Shown piece by piece: positions 43,347 to 51,864 of a stretch of 64,000 bases of DNA. This DNA is from JBGPQJ01 sp963709295 (GTDB taxonomy: Bacteria; Chloroflexota; Anaerolineae; Anaerolineales; Villigracilaceae): assembly GCA_963709295.1 (NCBI GenBank), contig CAVPVW010000002.1:572083-636082 (forward strand), given 5' to 3'. The notes under the pieces are model-generated. The model was not told the origin of the DNA and did not search any database. It worked only from the letters and a program-made list of their open reading frames with translations. A program made the translations under genes and the position numbers. Numbering within the stretch: the stretch's first letter is position 1; each line of letters starts with the position of its first letter.

Positions 43347-44113
43347 TTCAGCACCTCGGCAATCTCGGCATCCTCGACTCCTCCTGTCAGGCTGAGGAAG
43401 ATATCCTCCAGGCTGCTTTCTCCCTGCCCGAGCTGGCGCAGCTCGTCCATCGTCCCGACCGCGATCAGTTTTCCCTTGTTGATGATTCCGATTCGGTCGC
43501 ACATGTTCTGGGCGATCTCCAGGATGTGGGTGGAGAGCATCACCGCGGAGCCGCGGTCCGCCATCTGACGCAGGATATCCTTGATCAGCCGCGCGGACTT
43601 GGGGTCGAGACCCACCGTCGGTTCATCGAGGATCAGCACGCGGGGGTCATGCACCAGGGCAGCCGCCAGCGAGGTCTTCTGCTTCATGCCGTGGCTGTAA
43701 GAGTCGGTGGTGTCGTCCGCCGCTTCGTCAAGATTGAACAGGCGCAGCAGCTCCTCGGAACGCCGCGATGCCTGGCTCTTGTCCAGCCCGTACAGGTCGC
43801 CGACGAAACGCAGCAGCTCGCGTCCGGTCAGCTTGCCGTACAGGTTGGGCTCATCGGGCACATACCCGCAGGCCGCCTTGGCCCGGATCGGCTGCCCGAC
43901 GACGTCATAGCCGCCCACTTTCACAATACCGCTGCTGGGGCGCAGCAACCCGACGATCATCTTGAGGGTGGTGGTCTTCCCTGCGCCGTTCGGGCCGAGA
44001 AAACCGAAAATTTCCCCGCCATGAACTTGAAAGCTGACATCGTCCACCGCCAGTTTGTCGCCGTATTTTTTGACCAAATTCGCTGTCTCTATCAGGACTG
44101 TTGAATCAGCCAT
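43343..44113 (-). CDS. ABC transporter ATP-binding protein
   Basis: 256 residues: Walker A FGFLGPNGAGKTTTLK, signature DSYSHGMKQKTSLAAAL (YSHGMKQK in place of LSGGQ), Walker B RVLILDEPTVGLDP and switch His in MLSTHILEIAQ. The SHGMKQK signature is typical of ABC-2 exporters of the NatA/CcmA group. Partner of the following 12-helix permease, coupled by a four-base overlap. A TGATATAAT lies about 35 bases upstream of the ATG. Confidence 0.92.
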   Translation of the reverse strand: MADSTVLIETANLVKKYGDKLAVDDVSFQVHGGEIFGFLGPNGAGKTTTLKMIVGLLRPSSGIVKVGGYDVVGQPIRAKAACGYVPDEPNLYGKLTGRELLRFVGDLYGLDKSQASRRSEELLRLFNLDEAADDTTDSYSHGMKQKTSLAAALVHDPRVLILDEPTVGLDPKSARLIKDILRQMADRGSAVMLSTHILEIAQNMCDRIGIINKGKLIAVGTMDELRQLGQGESSLEDIFLSLTGGVEDAEIAEVLK

Positions 44114-44360
44114 AGCGCCTCCGTTGGTTAATGCTTTTTCATTATATCAAGTTCACTTTTGGATATGACCATTAACCTCTACGAATGAGTTCTTTAAAAA
44201 GTAGTTTTATGTGTCTTCCCGCCTCGAATCGGGAGGGAAAATTATTCGAAAAAATGGATGGGCGTAGGCGCGAAAATGACGGATTAAATGGTATAAAAGG
44301 GGAACGGATGTTAGGTTGGATTTAAGACATTTATCATCCCGCCAGATCTACTCCTTGGGC

Positions 44361-44366
44361 TACAAT
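44361..44366 (+). promoter_or_regulatory. -10 box of the 2-oxoacid oxidoreductase operon
   Basis: TACAAT, about 50 bases before the ferredoxin ATG; no strong -35. Upstream, 44,114-44,340 is a roughly 230-base intergenic stretch without a recognisable gene, containing only a GGGAAG-type imperfect hairpin near 44,220. Confidence 0.4.
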
Positions 44367-44378
44367 GAAACTGGTTAC

Positions 44379-44396
44379 TTGTGATATTTCCCACAA
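44379..44396 (+). promoter_or_regulatory. Rex-like redox operator upstream of the 2-oxoacid:ferredoxin oxidoreductase operon
   Basis: TTGTGATATTTCCCACAA agrees with the Rex consensus (TTGTGAA-N4-TTCACAA) at 11 of the 14 defined positions. It lies just downstream of TACAAT and 20 bases before the first start codon, a position where a repressor would block transcription. Rex senses NADH/NAD and commonly controls fermentative and ferredoxin-linked genes. Confidence 0.55.
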
Positions 44397-44415
44397 TTTA
44401 CGCGAAAGGTGAACC

Positions 44416-44682
44416 ATGCCTGAAGCCTCTGCTCCTATCGATTCATCGCAAGCTGCTCCCCAGCCCTCCGCGCCTAAAAAAGGACCTCGAGGCGAGGTGA
44501 TTCTCTACGCCAAGTGGTGCAAGGGCTGCCACATCTGCGTGGAGTTTTGCCCGGCGAAAGTCCTTGCCATGGAACCGCACGGAAACCACCCGTTTGTCGC
44601 CGCACCGGAGAAATGCACCGCCTGTCATTTTTGCGACACCCACTGCCCCGATCTGGCCATTGTGGTCAGGAGACTGGCGTAG
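44416..44682 (+). CDS. korD: 2-oxoacid:ferredoxin oxidoreductase delta subunit (2x[4Fe-4S] ferredoxin)
   Basis: 88 residues. Two classic cluster motifs, CKGCHICVEFCPAKVL and CTACHFCDTHCPDLAI, follow an Ala/Pro/Ser-rich N-terminus. It relays electrons from the catalytic subunits to free ferredoxin. First gene of a D-A-B-G operon; AAAGGTGA lies just before the ATG. Confidence 0.92.
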   Translation: MPEASAPIDSSQAAPQPSAPKKGPRGEVILYAKWCKGCHICVEFCPAKVLAMEPHGNHPFVAAPEKCTACHFCDTHCPDLAIVVRRLA

Positions 44683-44691
44683 GAGGCAACG

Positions 44692-45810
44692 ATGACAGTC
44701 AAATTGATGCAAGGCAACGAAGCCATTGCCCTGGGTGCGATCGCCGCCGGCTGCCGCTTCTACGCCGGTTATCCCATCACCCCCTCCACCGAGGTGGCGG
44801 AGGTGCTCTCCCGCGAGCTGCCCAAAGTGGGCGGCAAATTCATCCAGATGGAGGACGAGATCGCCAGCATGGCCGCCATCATCGGCGCGCGCGTGGGCGG
44901 GCTCAAATCCATGACCGCCACCAGCGGTCCCGGTTTCTCCCTGATGCAGGAAAATCTCGGCTTCGCCGTCAACACGGAGATCCCCTGCGTCGTCGTCAAT
45001 GTCCAGCGCCTCGGGCCTTCGACCGGCCAGCCGACGTCCGCCTCGCAGGGCGACGTGATGCAGGCGCGCTGGGGTACCCACGGCGACCATCCCATCATCG
45101 TCTTGAGCCCGATCTCGGTGCGCCAGGCCTTCGACCTGACCGTGACCGCCTTCGACATGTCCGAGCGCTACCGCACCCCGGTCATCCTGTTGACCGACGA
45201 GGTCATCGGACACATGCGCGAACCGGTCGAGCTGCCGGATTTCGCCACCATCAAAATCTTTGAGCAACAGGTCGCCGAACAACCGGAGGTGTACAAGGCC
45301 TTTCGAAACACCCCTGACGGCGTCCCTGCACTCGCTGCCTTCGGCGAGGGCTACCGATACCACATCACCGGCATGACGCACGACGAGGTCGGCTTCCCCA
45401 CCCAACGGTTGGACGAGATCGACCCCTGGTTGGAACGTCTCAACTCCAAGCTGGAAAAACACATCGACGATATTGCCCTGCTCGAGCAGGACACTCAGGA
45501 TGGAGCCAGAACCGCCCTGTTGTCATACGGATGCACAGCGCGCACGGCACGCCACGCCCTGAAAGCCGCCCGCGCCCGAGGTCAAAAGGTTGATATGCTG
45601 ACCCTGTTGACCATTTGGCCGTTCCCAGAAAAGCAGGTGGAGTCGCTCGGCGACCGGGTGGACAAAATCATCGTCCCCGAGATGAACCTGGGGCAGTTGG
45701 CGCTGGAAGTTGAGCGCATCGTCGGCCGCCGGAAGGTCGTCCGCGTGAACCGCGCCAATGGTGAGATGATCACTCCGCAGATGATCCTGGATGCCATGGA
45801 GGAGCGATAA
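44692..45810 (+). CDS. korA: 2-oxoglutarate (2-oxoacid):ferredoxin oxidoreductase alpha subunit
   Basis: 372 residues. The pyrimidine-binding TPP domain opens with MQGNEAIALGAIAAGCRFYAGYPITPST and continues GGKFIQMEDEIASMAAIIGA, TSGPGFSLMQENLG and GPSTGQPT, as in KorA/VorA. The C-terminal domain II begins ALLSYGCTARTARHAL. With KorB it oxidatively decarboxylates a 2-oxoacid to acyl-CoA. Whether it uses 2-oxoglutarate or branched-chain acids cannot be fixed by eye; a TCA-cycle role fits the aconitase in the same window. Confidence 0.9.
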   Translation: MTVKLMQGNEAIALGAIAAGCRFYAGYPITPSTEVAEVLSRELPKVGGKFIQMEDEIASMAAIIGARVGGLKSMTATSGPGFSLMQENLGFAVNTEIPCVVVNVQRLGPSTGQPTSASQGDVMQARWGTHGDHPIIVLSPISVRQAFDLTVTAFDMSERYRTPVILLTDEVIGHMREPVELPDFATIKIFEQQVAEQPEVYKAFRNTPDGVPALAAFGEGYRYHITGMTHDEVGFPTQRLDEIDPWLERLNSKLEKHIDDIALLEQDTQDGARTALLSYGCTARTARHALKAARARGQKVDMLTLLTIWPFPEKQVESLGDRVDKIIVPEMNLGQLALEVERIVGRRKVVRVNRANGEMITPQMILDAMEER

Positions 45811-45811
45811 G

Positions 45812-46717
45812 ATGAGCCATCAACATATTCTGGATGCAGCCACGCTTGAGAAAGAGGAAGCCCTTATTCCTCAGGCGGACTGGTTCGAACGCTCCGAGAC
45901 CCTGCAGAAGCTGCGAAAGAACAAGAAGTTTCCCACCATCTGGTGTTCCGGCTGCGGCATCGGCGTTGTCATGGGGGCCTTGATCCGCGCCATCGACCAT
46001 CTCGGCTTGAAGAACGACGAGGTGGCCCTGGTGGCCGGCATTGGCTGCTCGGCGCGCATGCCCGTCTACATGGACTTCAACACCATCCACACGACCCACG
46101 GCCGCGCGTTGGCCTTCGCCACCGGCCTGAAGATCGCCCGCCCGGACATGAAGGTCATCGCTGTCATGGGTGACGGCGATGCACTGGCCATCGGCGGGAA
46201 CCACTTCATCCACGCCGCCCGGCGCAACCTGGGCATCACCGCTCTGGTCGTCAACAATGCCATCTACGGCATGACCGGCGGGCAGTACAGCCCGACCACG
46301 CCTGTCGGCGGGAGAGCCACCACCGCTCCCTACGGCAACATCGAGCCGCCTTTCCCGGTCTGCGAACTGGCCATCGCCGCCGGCGCCAGCTACGTCGCCC
46401 GCTCCACCGTCTATCACGCGCTCGAGCTGGATAAATTCCTGGCCGAGGCCATCGCCAAGGATGGATTCAGCCTGGTCGAGGCAGTCTCCTACTGCCACAC
46501 CACCTACGGGCGGTTGAACAAGCTCGGTGCCGCCGCCGATATGATGCGCAGCCTTAAGGACAACACGATCGCCAAAACCGCCTTCGACCGGCTGACACCC
46601 GAGGAGCAGGCAGCCAATACCAAGATCGTCCGCGGCACCTTCGCCAACATTGAGCGGCCTCAGTACACCGACATTTACGCCGGCCTGATCGCGCGCGTCC
46701 AGGGAGGTGAGAAATGA
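45812..46717 (+). CDS. korB: 2-oxoglutarate (2-oxoacid):ferredoxin oxidoreductase beta subunit
   Basis: 301 residues from the ATG at 45812, one base after the korA stop (GGAGCG upstream); an earlier in-frame start at 45791 lies inside korA. TPP-binding features: WCSGCGIGVVMGALIRA, GIGCSARMPVYMDFNTIHT, GDGDALAIGGNHF (the GDG diphosphate motif with N) and NNAIYGMTGGQYSPTT. It carries the TPP diphosphate site and the proximal cluster. Confidence 0.92.
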   Translation: MSHQHILDAATLEKEEALIPQADWFERSETLQKLRKNKKFPTIWCSGCGIGVVMGALIRAIDHLGLKNDEVALVAGIGCSARMPVYMDFNTIHTTHGRALAFATGLKIARPDMKVIAVMGDGDALAIGGNHFIHAARRNLGITALVVNNAIYGMTGGQYSPTTPVGGRATTAPYGNIEPPFPVCELAIAAGASYVARSTVYHALELDKFLAEAIAKDGFSLVEAVSYCHTTYGRLNKLGAAADMMRSLKDNTIAKTAFDRLTPEEQAANTKIVRGTFANIERPQYTDIYAGLIARVQGGEK

Positions 46718-47271
46718 ACTGGAATCTTCCCGAACGGACCGAGATCCGCCTGGCCGGTGAAGGCGGGCAGGGCATGATCCTGGCCGGTATCATCCTGGCA
46801 GAGGCCGCCTGCATTTATGGAAGCCAGCATGCCGTCCAGACCCAATCCTACGGACCGGAGGCGCGCGGCGGCGCCAGCAAGGCCGAGGTCGTCATCTCCT
46901 CCGGGGAGATCGATCACCCCGAGGTGCTCGAAGCCGACGTGCTGGTGGCCCTCAGCCAGGAGGCCTACCGAAAATTCCATACGAATGTCAAAGCGGATGG
47001 GCTGCTGATCGTCGATGCCGACAAGGTCGAGGACGCCAGCGATAAGGCCATTCAGATTCCGATCACCCGCATGGCCCTGGAGACCACCGGGCGTCAGATC
47101 ACGGCCAATACCGTGGCACTCGGGGTGCTGGTCGGCCTGACCGGGATTGTTTCCCGTGAGGGAATCGAAAAGGCCGTCACCGGCCGCGCCCCGCGTGGGA
47201 CAGAAGATATGAACCGCAAAGCTCTCGAGGCCGGTTTTGCTGCAGCAGAGCAGGTCAGGATAAAAAAGTAG
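46714..47271 (+). CDS. korG: 2-oxoglutarate (2-oxoacid):ferredoxin oxidoreductase gamma subunit
   Basis: 185 residues. The start EIRLAGEGGQGMILAGIILAEAA, then QTQSYGPEARGGASKAEVVIS and a Rossmann-like remainder match the gamma subunit that binds CoA. ATG overlaps the korB stop (ATGA). It ends the operon; a perfect 10-bp hairpin follows. Confidence 0.92.
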   Translation: MNWNLPERTEIRLAGEGGQGMILAGIILAEAACIYGSQHAVQTQSYGPEARGGASKAEVVISSGEIDHPEVLEADVLVALSQEAYRKFHTNVKADGLLIVDADKVEDASDKAIQIPITRMALETTGRQITANTVALGVLVGLTGIVSREGIEKAVTGRAPRGTEDMNRKALEAGFAAAEQVRIKK

Positions 47272-47295
47272 GTATCGAAAGGTAGTGATGTGCGC

Positions 47296-47328
47296 GATGA
47301 GAGCCAGGTTTTCATTCCGGCTCTCATC
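47296..47328 (+). terminator. Hairpin after korG, terminator-like without U-tract
   Basis: GATGAGAGCC (47296-47305) pairs perfectly with GGCTCTCATC (47319-47328) around a 13-base loop. No T-run follows, so it may stabilise the 3' end or assist Rho. Confidence 0.5.
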
Positions 47329-47357
47329 ATTGGAATGGAAGCTCATATAAAGCTGAA

Positions 47358-47366
47358 TGATATAAT
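47358..47366 (+). promoter_or_regulatory. Extended -10 promoter of ktrAB
   Basis: TGATATAAT about 60 bases before the ktrA ATG; no clear -35. Confidence 0.5.
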
Positions 47367-47426
47367 GATTTACATATTTCAGCGTGAGGCAATCAATCCG
47401 TCTCCTGTTGGTAAAAGGTGTGTAAT

Positions 47427-48083
47427 ATGGTAAAAAACCACGAGCATGAATTTGCAGTCATCGGCCTGGGACGTTTCGGGATAAACCTCGCCCAAAGGCT
47501 GGAGGAAATGGGCCATTCTGTTTTGGGGATTGAAGAAGACCCGCAGGTGGCAAAGGAATGGGAAAGTCGAATCACGGAAATATTCGTCCTGGATGCGACC
47601 AATCCCGATGCCCTGGCCGAAGCAGGCATCACATCTTTCAAAACGGTCATCGTTGCCATCAGTGACGATTTTGAGACCAATGCGCTGATCACCTCCTCGT
47701 TGAAGAATATGGGCATCCCGAACATCATCTGCCTGGCGGGGTCTTCCCGCCATCAGGAGATCCTGCTCAGGGTCGGCGCCAACCGTGTGGTGATTCCTGC
47801 CAAGGAGAGCGGCATCCAACTGGCGGATGAGCTCAGCACTCCGGGATTGCTGAATGGTCTCTCATTAAGCCAGGACTACAGCCTGATTGAAATCCAGACA
47901 CCCAAAGGGATCATCGGCAGAAAAGTTCAGGAGTGTGAAAAGTATGAAATCTCCTTGCTGCTCATCGTGAGAGGCAGCGATTTGATTCTATCGCCGGAAG
48001 CGGAGACCCAACTGGAGCGGGAGGATATTCTCGTGGTGGTGGGTGACAGAAAACACCTGACGGAATTCAGCGCCCTGACATGA
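47427..48083 (+). CDS. ktrA: K+ uptake regulatory protein KtrA/TrkA type
   Basis: 218 residues. RCK_N domain HEFAVIGLGRFGINLAQRLEE (GxGxxG nucleotide fold), FVLDATNPDALAEAG (acidic ligand of the second strand), then an RCK_C domain (PKGIIGRKVQECEKY, REDILVVVGD). It gates the membrane subunit in response to ATP/ADP or NAD(H). The ATG at 47427 is preferred, five bases after AAAGGTG; a GTG at 47418 is possible. Confidence 0.9.
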   Translation: MVKNHEHEFAVIGLGRFGINLAQRLEEMGHSVLGIEEDPQVAKEWESRITEIFVLDATNPDALAEAGITSFKTVIVAISDDFETNALITSSLKNMGIPNIICLAGSSRHQEILLRVGANRVVIPAKESGIQLADELSTPGLLNGLSLSQDYSLIEIQTPKGIIGRKVQECEKYEISLLLIVRGSDLILSPEAETQLEREDILVVVGDRKHLTEFSALT

Positions 48084-49486
48084 AATCCATCCACTCCCCG
48101 CATCGCCCCCGCAGGCGCATCATAAAGATGGCCCGCTCTGCGGCAGAGAAGGTCATCCGCCGGACACCTCCCGCACTGGAAATGGTGATCGGTCTGTTTA
48201 TATTGATCGGCGCTGGGACCGGTTTGTTGTTGATCCCCGGTGCCGCCACGCGTCCCCTGACCTTCCTGGAGGCAGCCTTTACCTCCACCTCTGCTTCGGC
48301 AGTGACAGGATTGAGCGTGTTCACACCCTCCACTGTCCTGACGTTTTGGGGGCAGGTCATTTTATTGGTCCTGGCACAGATCGGCGGGGTAAGCCTGATC
48401 GTCACGGTCAGCGTGATCTCCTACCTGTTGGGGCGGGAAGTCACCATGTCACGCCGCCTGACCGTGACCAGTTCCCTTGGGCTGGACAATCCCGGTCAAA
48501 TCATGCGGGTCATGATCAGGGCGATGGTTTTGATGTTCATTATCGAAGGAGTGGGGGCTGTGCTGCTCTTCCTGCACTGGCGCATCTCGGGCATCGTCCC
48601 GGCCGGGCAGGCGGCGTTCTATGCCATTTTTCACGCGGTGATGGCCTTCTGCAATGCAGGCTTCGACCTGTTTGGCGGCCTGCCGCAATATCCGAACGGC
48701 ATCCCCAGCGACCCCATCAGTCTGCTGATCATGGGCTTTTTGATCATCCTTGGGGGATTGGGCATCCCGGTCTACATGAATTTGATCTACAGCCAGAATA
48801 AGCGAGGGTTGACCCTTCATACCAAGGTCACCCTGGTGATGGCCCTGATCCTCATCCTGTTGGGATGGGCAGGCTTGTTGGCAATCGAGTATCGTCAGAA
48901 TGGGGTTTTGGCTGGAATGCCGCCGCTGGACAGGATTGTGAATACCTGGTTCCAGTCCGTCTCAACCCGCACCGCCGGATTTGCCAGCCTGCCTGGATTT
49001 GCCGAGTTGAAATTCTCCAGCATTCTATTAATCATGGTGCTGATGATGATTGGAGCGGCTCCGGCTTCCACGGGCGGCGGGATCACCACCGGTACGTTTG
49101 CCGTACTGCTGTTCGCAGTCCTCAGTTACGCCCGCGGGTACGAACATATCCGCATCGGGAAACGCTCATTGCCGAATGCACTGGTCCGGAGGGCAATGGT
49201 CATCCTGGTATTGTGCATCACAATTGTCATCCTGGCCACGTGGCTGATTTTGTTCACCAATCCCTTTTCCCTGACCGAGACTGCATTTGAGGTGATATCC
49301 GCCTTTTCCACGACGGGGTTATCCCTGGGGATCACCTCGGGATTGAACACCGTTGGCTTATGGATTTTGATGGGAGTGATGTTTTGCGGACGGCTGGGAG
49401 CGGTCACCATCATGATCGCCATGTTGGGGCGCGAACCGCGTAAAAGGCTGGTAGGCTACCCGGAAGAGTCCATTCTTATCGGGTAG
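48080..49486 (+). CDS. ktrB: K+ uptake membrane subunit KtrB/TrkH type
   Basis: 468 residues, about ten helices. Four K+ filter loops can be placed: ASAVTGLSVFTP, HAVMAFCNAGFDLFG, TRTAGFASLPGF and ISAFSTTGLSLGI, each with the family's central glycine. The gate loop ASTGGGITTGTFAVL is also present. It forms the K+ channel with KtrA, to which it is coupled by a four-base overlap. Strong terminator follows. Confidence 0.92.
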   Translation: MKSIHSPHRPRRRIIKMARSAAEKVIRRTPPALEMVIGLFILIGAGTGLLLIPGAATRPLTFLEAAFTSTSASAVTGLSVFTPSTVLTFWGQVILLVLAQIGGVSLIVTVSVISYLLGREVTMSRRLTVTSSLGLDNPGQIMRVMIRAMVLMFIIEGVGAVLLFLHWRISGIVPAGQAAFYAIFHAVMAFCNAGFDLFGGLPQYPNGIPSDPISLLIMGFLIILGGLGIPVYMNLIYSQNKRGLTLHTKVTLVMALILILLGWAGLLAIEYRQNGVLAGMPPLDRIVNTWFQSVSTRTAGFASLPGFAELKFSSILLIMVLMMIGAAPASTGGGITTGTFAVLLFAVLSYARGYEHIRIGKRSLPNALVRRAMVILVLCITIVILATWLILFTNPFSLTETAFEVISAFSTTGLSLGITSGLNTVGLWILMGVMFCGRLGAVTIMIAMLGREPRKRLVGYPEESILIG

Positions 49487-49504
49487 GTTGTAGCGATGAA
49501 TCAG

Positions 49505-49542
49505 AAGTGGATTGGGCAACAAAGCCAATCCACTTTTTTTAT
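49505..49542 (+). terminator. Rho-independent terminator after ktrB
   Basis: AAGTGGATTGG pairs perfectly with CCAATCCACTT around a 9-base loop, followed by a T-run. The next 160 bases, to the K+ channel stop, hold no convincing gene. Confidence 0.9.
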
Positions 49543-49705
49543 TTTCCAGCCAGGGTGCTCCAATTAGACTGCTTCGGAGCCGGTCCGCCGTTGGTGAACG
49601 TCATCAGGCCTGAATTGGCCATCAGGTAAAGTCAGAGCTTGCCCTCCGGTGAGACACAACCGCTGCCGGCCTTGTTGATCAAAATCTGATGGTTCCCCGT
49701 GGATA

Positions 49706-50093
49706 TCACCGATCTGATCCGCTGGCCTCCACATGGCGCGATCGAACAACGCGAATCCGGTCGAAGAGTGTCAACAGGATGCCGATTCCATTAACGATAT
49801 AAACAATGGTGAAAATCTTCGTCACCGGCGTCGTGGGCGTCAGATCGCCGTATCCCACGGTCGCCAGGCTGATGACGCAAAAATAAAGGGAGTCGAGATA
49901 GTGAACTCCACCCCTCTAACCAATGGTATACCACGGTGCCCAGCGCCAGAGCTGAAAGTGCCCATAGAAAGGCTGGTCTGGACCCTTTATCGGATAGAAC
50001 ATCCAACAAGAACAACTTCTGGATCGGGCGCGTGTATTTGAGTTCCTTTTTCACATCACGCTGCTGCAGCTTCTCCTGATCATTATTCGTCAT
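49706..50093 (-). CDS. Two-helix K+ channel (one indel)
   Basis: About 129 residues. The N-terminus is charged (NNDQEKLQQRDVKKEL), then helix 1 (AFLWALSALALGTVVYHWL). The frame shifts near 49,905 and goes on as DSLYFCVISLATVGYGDLTP, with the textbook selectivity filter TVGYGD, and helix 2 (IFTIVYIVNGIGILLTLF). It ends at 49706 without an RCK domain, so it is a simple Ion_trans_2 pore. It sits tail-to-tail with ktrB. Confidence 0.85.
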
Positions 50094-50274
50094 GTTTTCA
50101 TTCCCTTCACAACATTATCAATTAATTCCATCAAATCCGGGGAATGCACCAAACACAAGGCTCCAAGTCTGATCGCTATCGATTGAACCTGGAGCCCCGG
50201 ATAAAGCTATTCAATTGTTAGTTATCAGTTCACCATCGTTTGAAATACCATCTGGACGATGGCCGATCAACGCC

Positions 50275-50841
50275 CTAAGCCTGTACTTTTTGGGCTTTCT
50301 TAATCTGGAATGCCTTGTAAATCAGGTAGATGCCGCCCGCAACGCCAAGGACAGCGGCAGCCCAAACGAAGGCCAATCCCATGCCGAAGCTGTTGTAGTT
50401 GTCGATCAATGCGATACCAAAGATGATCGACAAGGCTCCGAGAATGCCGGCTCCCCAACCACCGCCCTGGAAGGCCATGATCAACAGGACGATACCCTGG
50501 GTCAAACCCCAGAGACCGAGGACGAGCACGAAGACCTTGGGAAGGACGAGTCCGCTGGCTAGCGGGTATTGGAGGATGTAGCTACCGGCCATGATGCCAA
50601 CGATGCCCATGAACAACTTCCAGCCCCATTGCGAGTGGTCGATGAACATGTAGACGATGTCGAAGATGCCACGGAACAGCCAGTAGAAGCCGATGAACCA
50701 GACCATGAGCATATAGACATCTTTCTGGGTGTCAAAAGACCCCCAGAGCAATGCTGAGCCGACGAAGAGGGCCAGAAAGCCATTGATCAGCGTCAGCCAC
50801 CAGGGGCGTTCCTTGGGTTGAACTTGTGTAGCTGTTGTCAT
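50275..50841 (-). CDS. HdeD/DUF308-family membrane protein
   Basis: 188 residues with six regularly spaced helices (LINGFLALFVGSALLW, VWFIGFYWLFRGIFDIVYMF, WKLFMGIVGIMAGSYIL, KVFVLVLGLWGLTQGIVLL, ILGALSIIFGIALI, WAAAVLGVAGGIYLIY), the layout of the HdeD acid-resistance family. The biochemical role of the family is poorly known. The start at 50841 follows AAGGAGA; a longer reading to 50946 crosses the promoter. Confidence 0.82.
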   Translation of the reverse strand: MTTATQVQPKERPWWLTLINGFLALFVGSALLWGSFDTQKDVYMLMVWFIGFYWLFRGIFDIVYMFIDHSQWGWKLFMGIVGIMAGSYILQYPLASGLVLPKVFVLVLGLWGLTQGIVLLIMAFQGGGWGAGILGALSIIFGIALIDNYNSFGMGLAFVWAAAVLGVAGGIYLIYKAFQIKKAQKVQA

Positions 50842-50889
50842 TTCTATTCTCCTTGAAAATTTTGAATGGATGATGCTTGCATAATAGTT

Positions 50890-50908
50890 ATTATACTCAC
50901 AAATGTGA
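50890..50908 (-). promoter_or_regulatory. Promoter and near-palindromic operator candidate of the HdeD-like gene
   Basis: Minus-strand TATAAT (50895-50890) abuts TCACAAATGTGA (50897-50908), a near palindrome with TCACA/TGTGA arms located where it would overlap RNA polymerase. No good -35. The rest of 50,909-51,112 has no gene, only an ACGCGAA/TTCGCGT hairpin near 51,068. Confidence 0.4.
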
Positions 50909-51112
50909 TAACCCGTAAAGTATGCATGGGTTGCGAATGGGAGCAAAAAACCTAATCGCCATTAACCAGGGATCAGCATGGAGGCCGGCATTTCATCCCA
51001 TTGTTTCAGATTGGAAAAGCTATAGAGAATGCAATCGTAAATGCTCTATCCTTATCCCTTGTCTACGCGAAGCTTTTCGCGTTCATCAAAAACCAAACAA
51101 CCATCAATGGAA

Positions 51113-51796
51113 TCAGACTCTGCCTGCTTCCTGCGGATGCGTATTGCGGTAATTCAAAATCAGGATGTACACACTGACCGCCAGTACCCACCCCGGCAGG
51201 ATGAGGGGCACCCACGGAGTCAGACTGGTGCTTAGGAGCAAGATCAACGCCAGGGCATAGGTGACAAAAGCCCAGCCGCGGTGCATCACTCCGGTTCGCA
51301 GCCAGATGGTGCCCAGGGAGATCATGAACACGCCTGCCATGCGGATGGCGTATATGTTGATGATTTGAAACACCACCTCGCGGCCAAAACTGAAGACGCC
51401 GCTCTCGATCAGAACATTCTGTTTGACCGCATAACTGCTCAGCAGCCCGCCCGCCAGGGCGGCGCCGGCGAAGGTCAACGCCAGAAAAAGCAGACCGCTG
51501 CCCAGGAACACGGTCGCAAACAGGCGGTCTTCCTGCTCGCCGAGGCGGTCACGTATCACGCCGATGAACCACAAAAACGCGATTCCCGCAAAGGGCACCA
51601 GATTTAACCCTAGCGACACCAATTTTAGGCTGGTCTCCAGCCAGGCGGCACTGTCAGCCGAGGGGTCGGAGGGGACCGAAATGCGAATGAGCGCCAGGCT
51701 GATGGAATAAAGCACGGCAAAGAGGATGCCGGCGATGGCTGCAGCGCGAGGTGTTCTGAGCCTTTCACGGGTCAGGGATGCTTTTGTCTCAGTCAA
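51113..51796 (-). CDS. Hypothetical integral membrane protein
   Basis: 227 residues with about six hydrophobic helices (AAAIAGILFAVLYSISLALI, LGLNLVPFAGIAFLWFIGVI, VFLGSGLLFLALTFAGAAL, MAGVFMISLGTIWL, FVTYALALILLLS, PLILPGWVLAVSVYILIL). I do not recognise a named family beyond resembling multi-pass proteins annotated as hypothetical in many genomes. It stands alone between the HdeD-like gene and the radical SAM gene, same strand. Confidence 0.7.
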   Translation of the reverse strand: MTETKASLTRERLRTPRAAAIAGILFAVLYSISLALIRISVPSDPSADSAAWLETSLKLVSLGLNLVPFAGIAFLWFIGVIRDRLGEQEDRLFATVFLGSGLLFLALTFAGAALAGGLLSSYAVKQNVLIESGVFSFGREVVFQIINIYAIRMAGVFMISLGTIWLRTGVMHRGWAFVTYALALILLLSTSLTPWVPLILPGWVLAVSVYILILNYRNTHPQEAGRV

Positions 51797-51864
51797 TGGC
51801 CTTTCCCCTTTTTTCCTATTGTTTTAGCAGGGAAATCATCTTCTCTTTGACACGATCCAATCGT

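Noticed and set aside
49543..49705. A coding remnant with LMANSGLMTFTNGGPAP on the minus strand
   Set aside because: It needs a stop codon read through, is only about 50 codons and matches nothing I can name.
51060..51080. ACGCGAA/TTCGCGT hairpin as a terminator
   Set aside because: The loop is only four bases, no T-tract follows on either strand, and no gene ends there.
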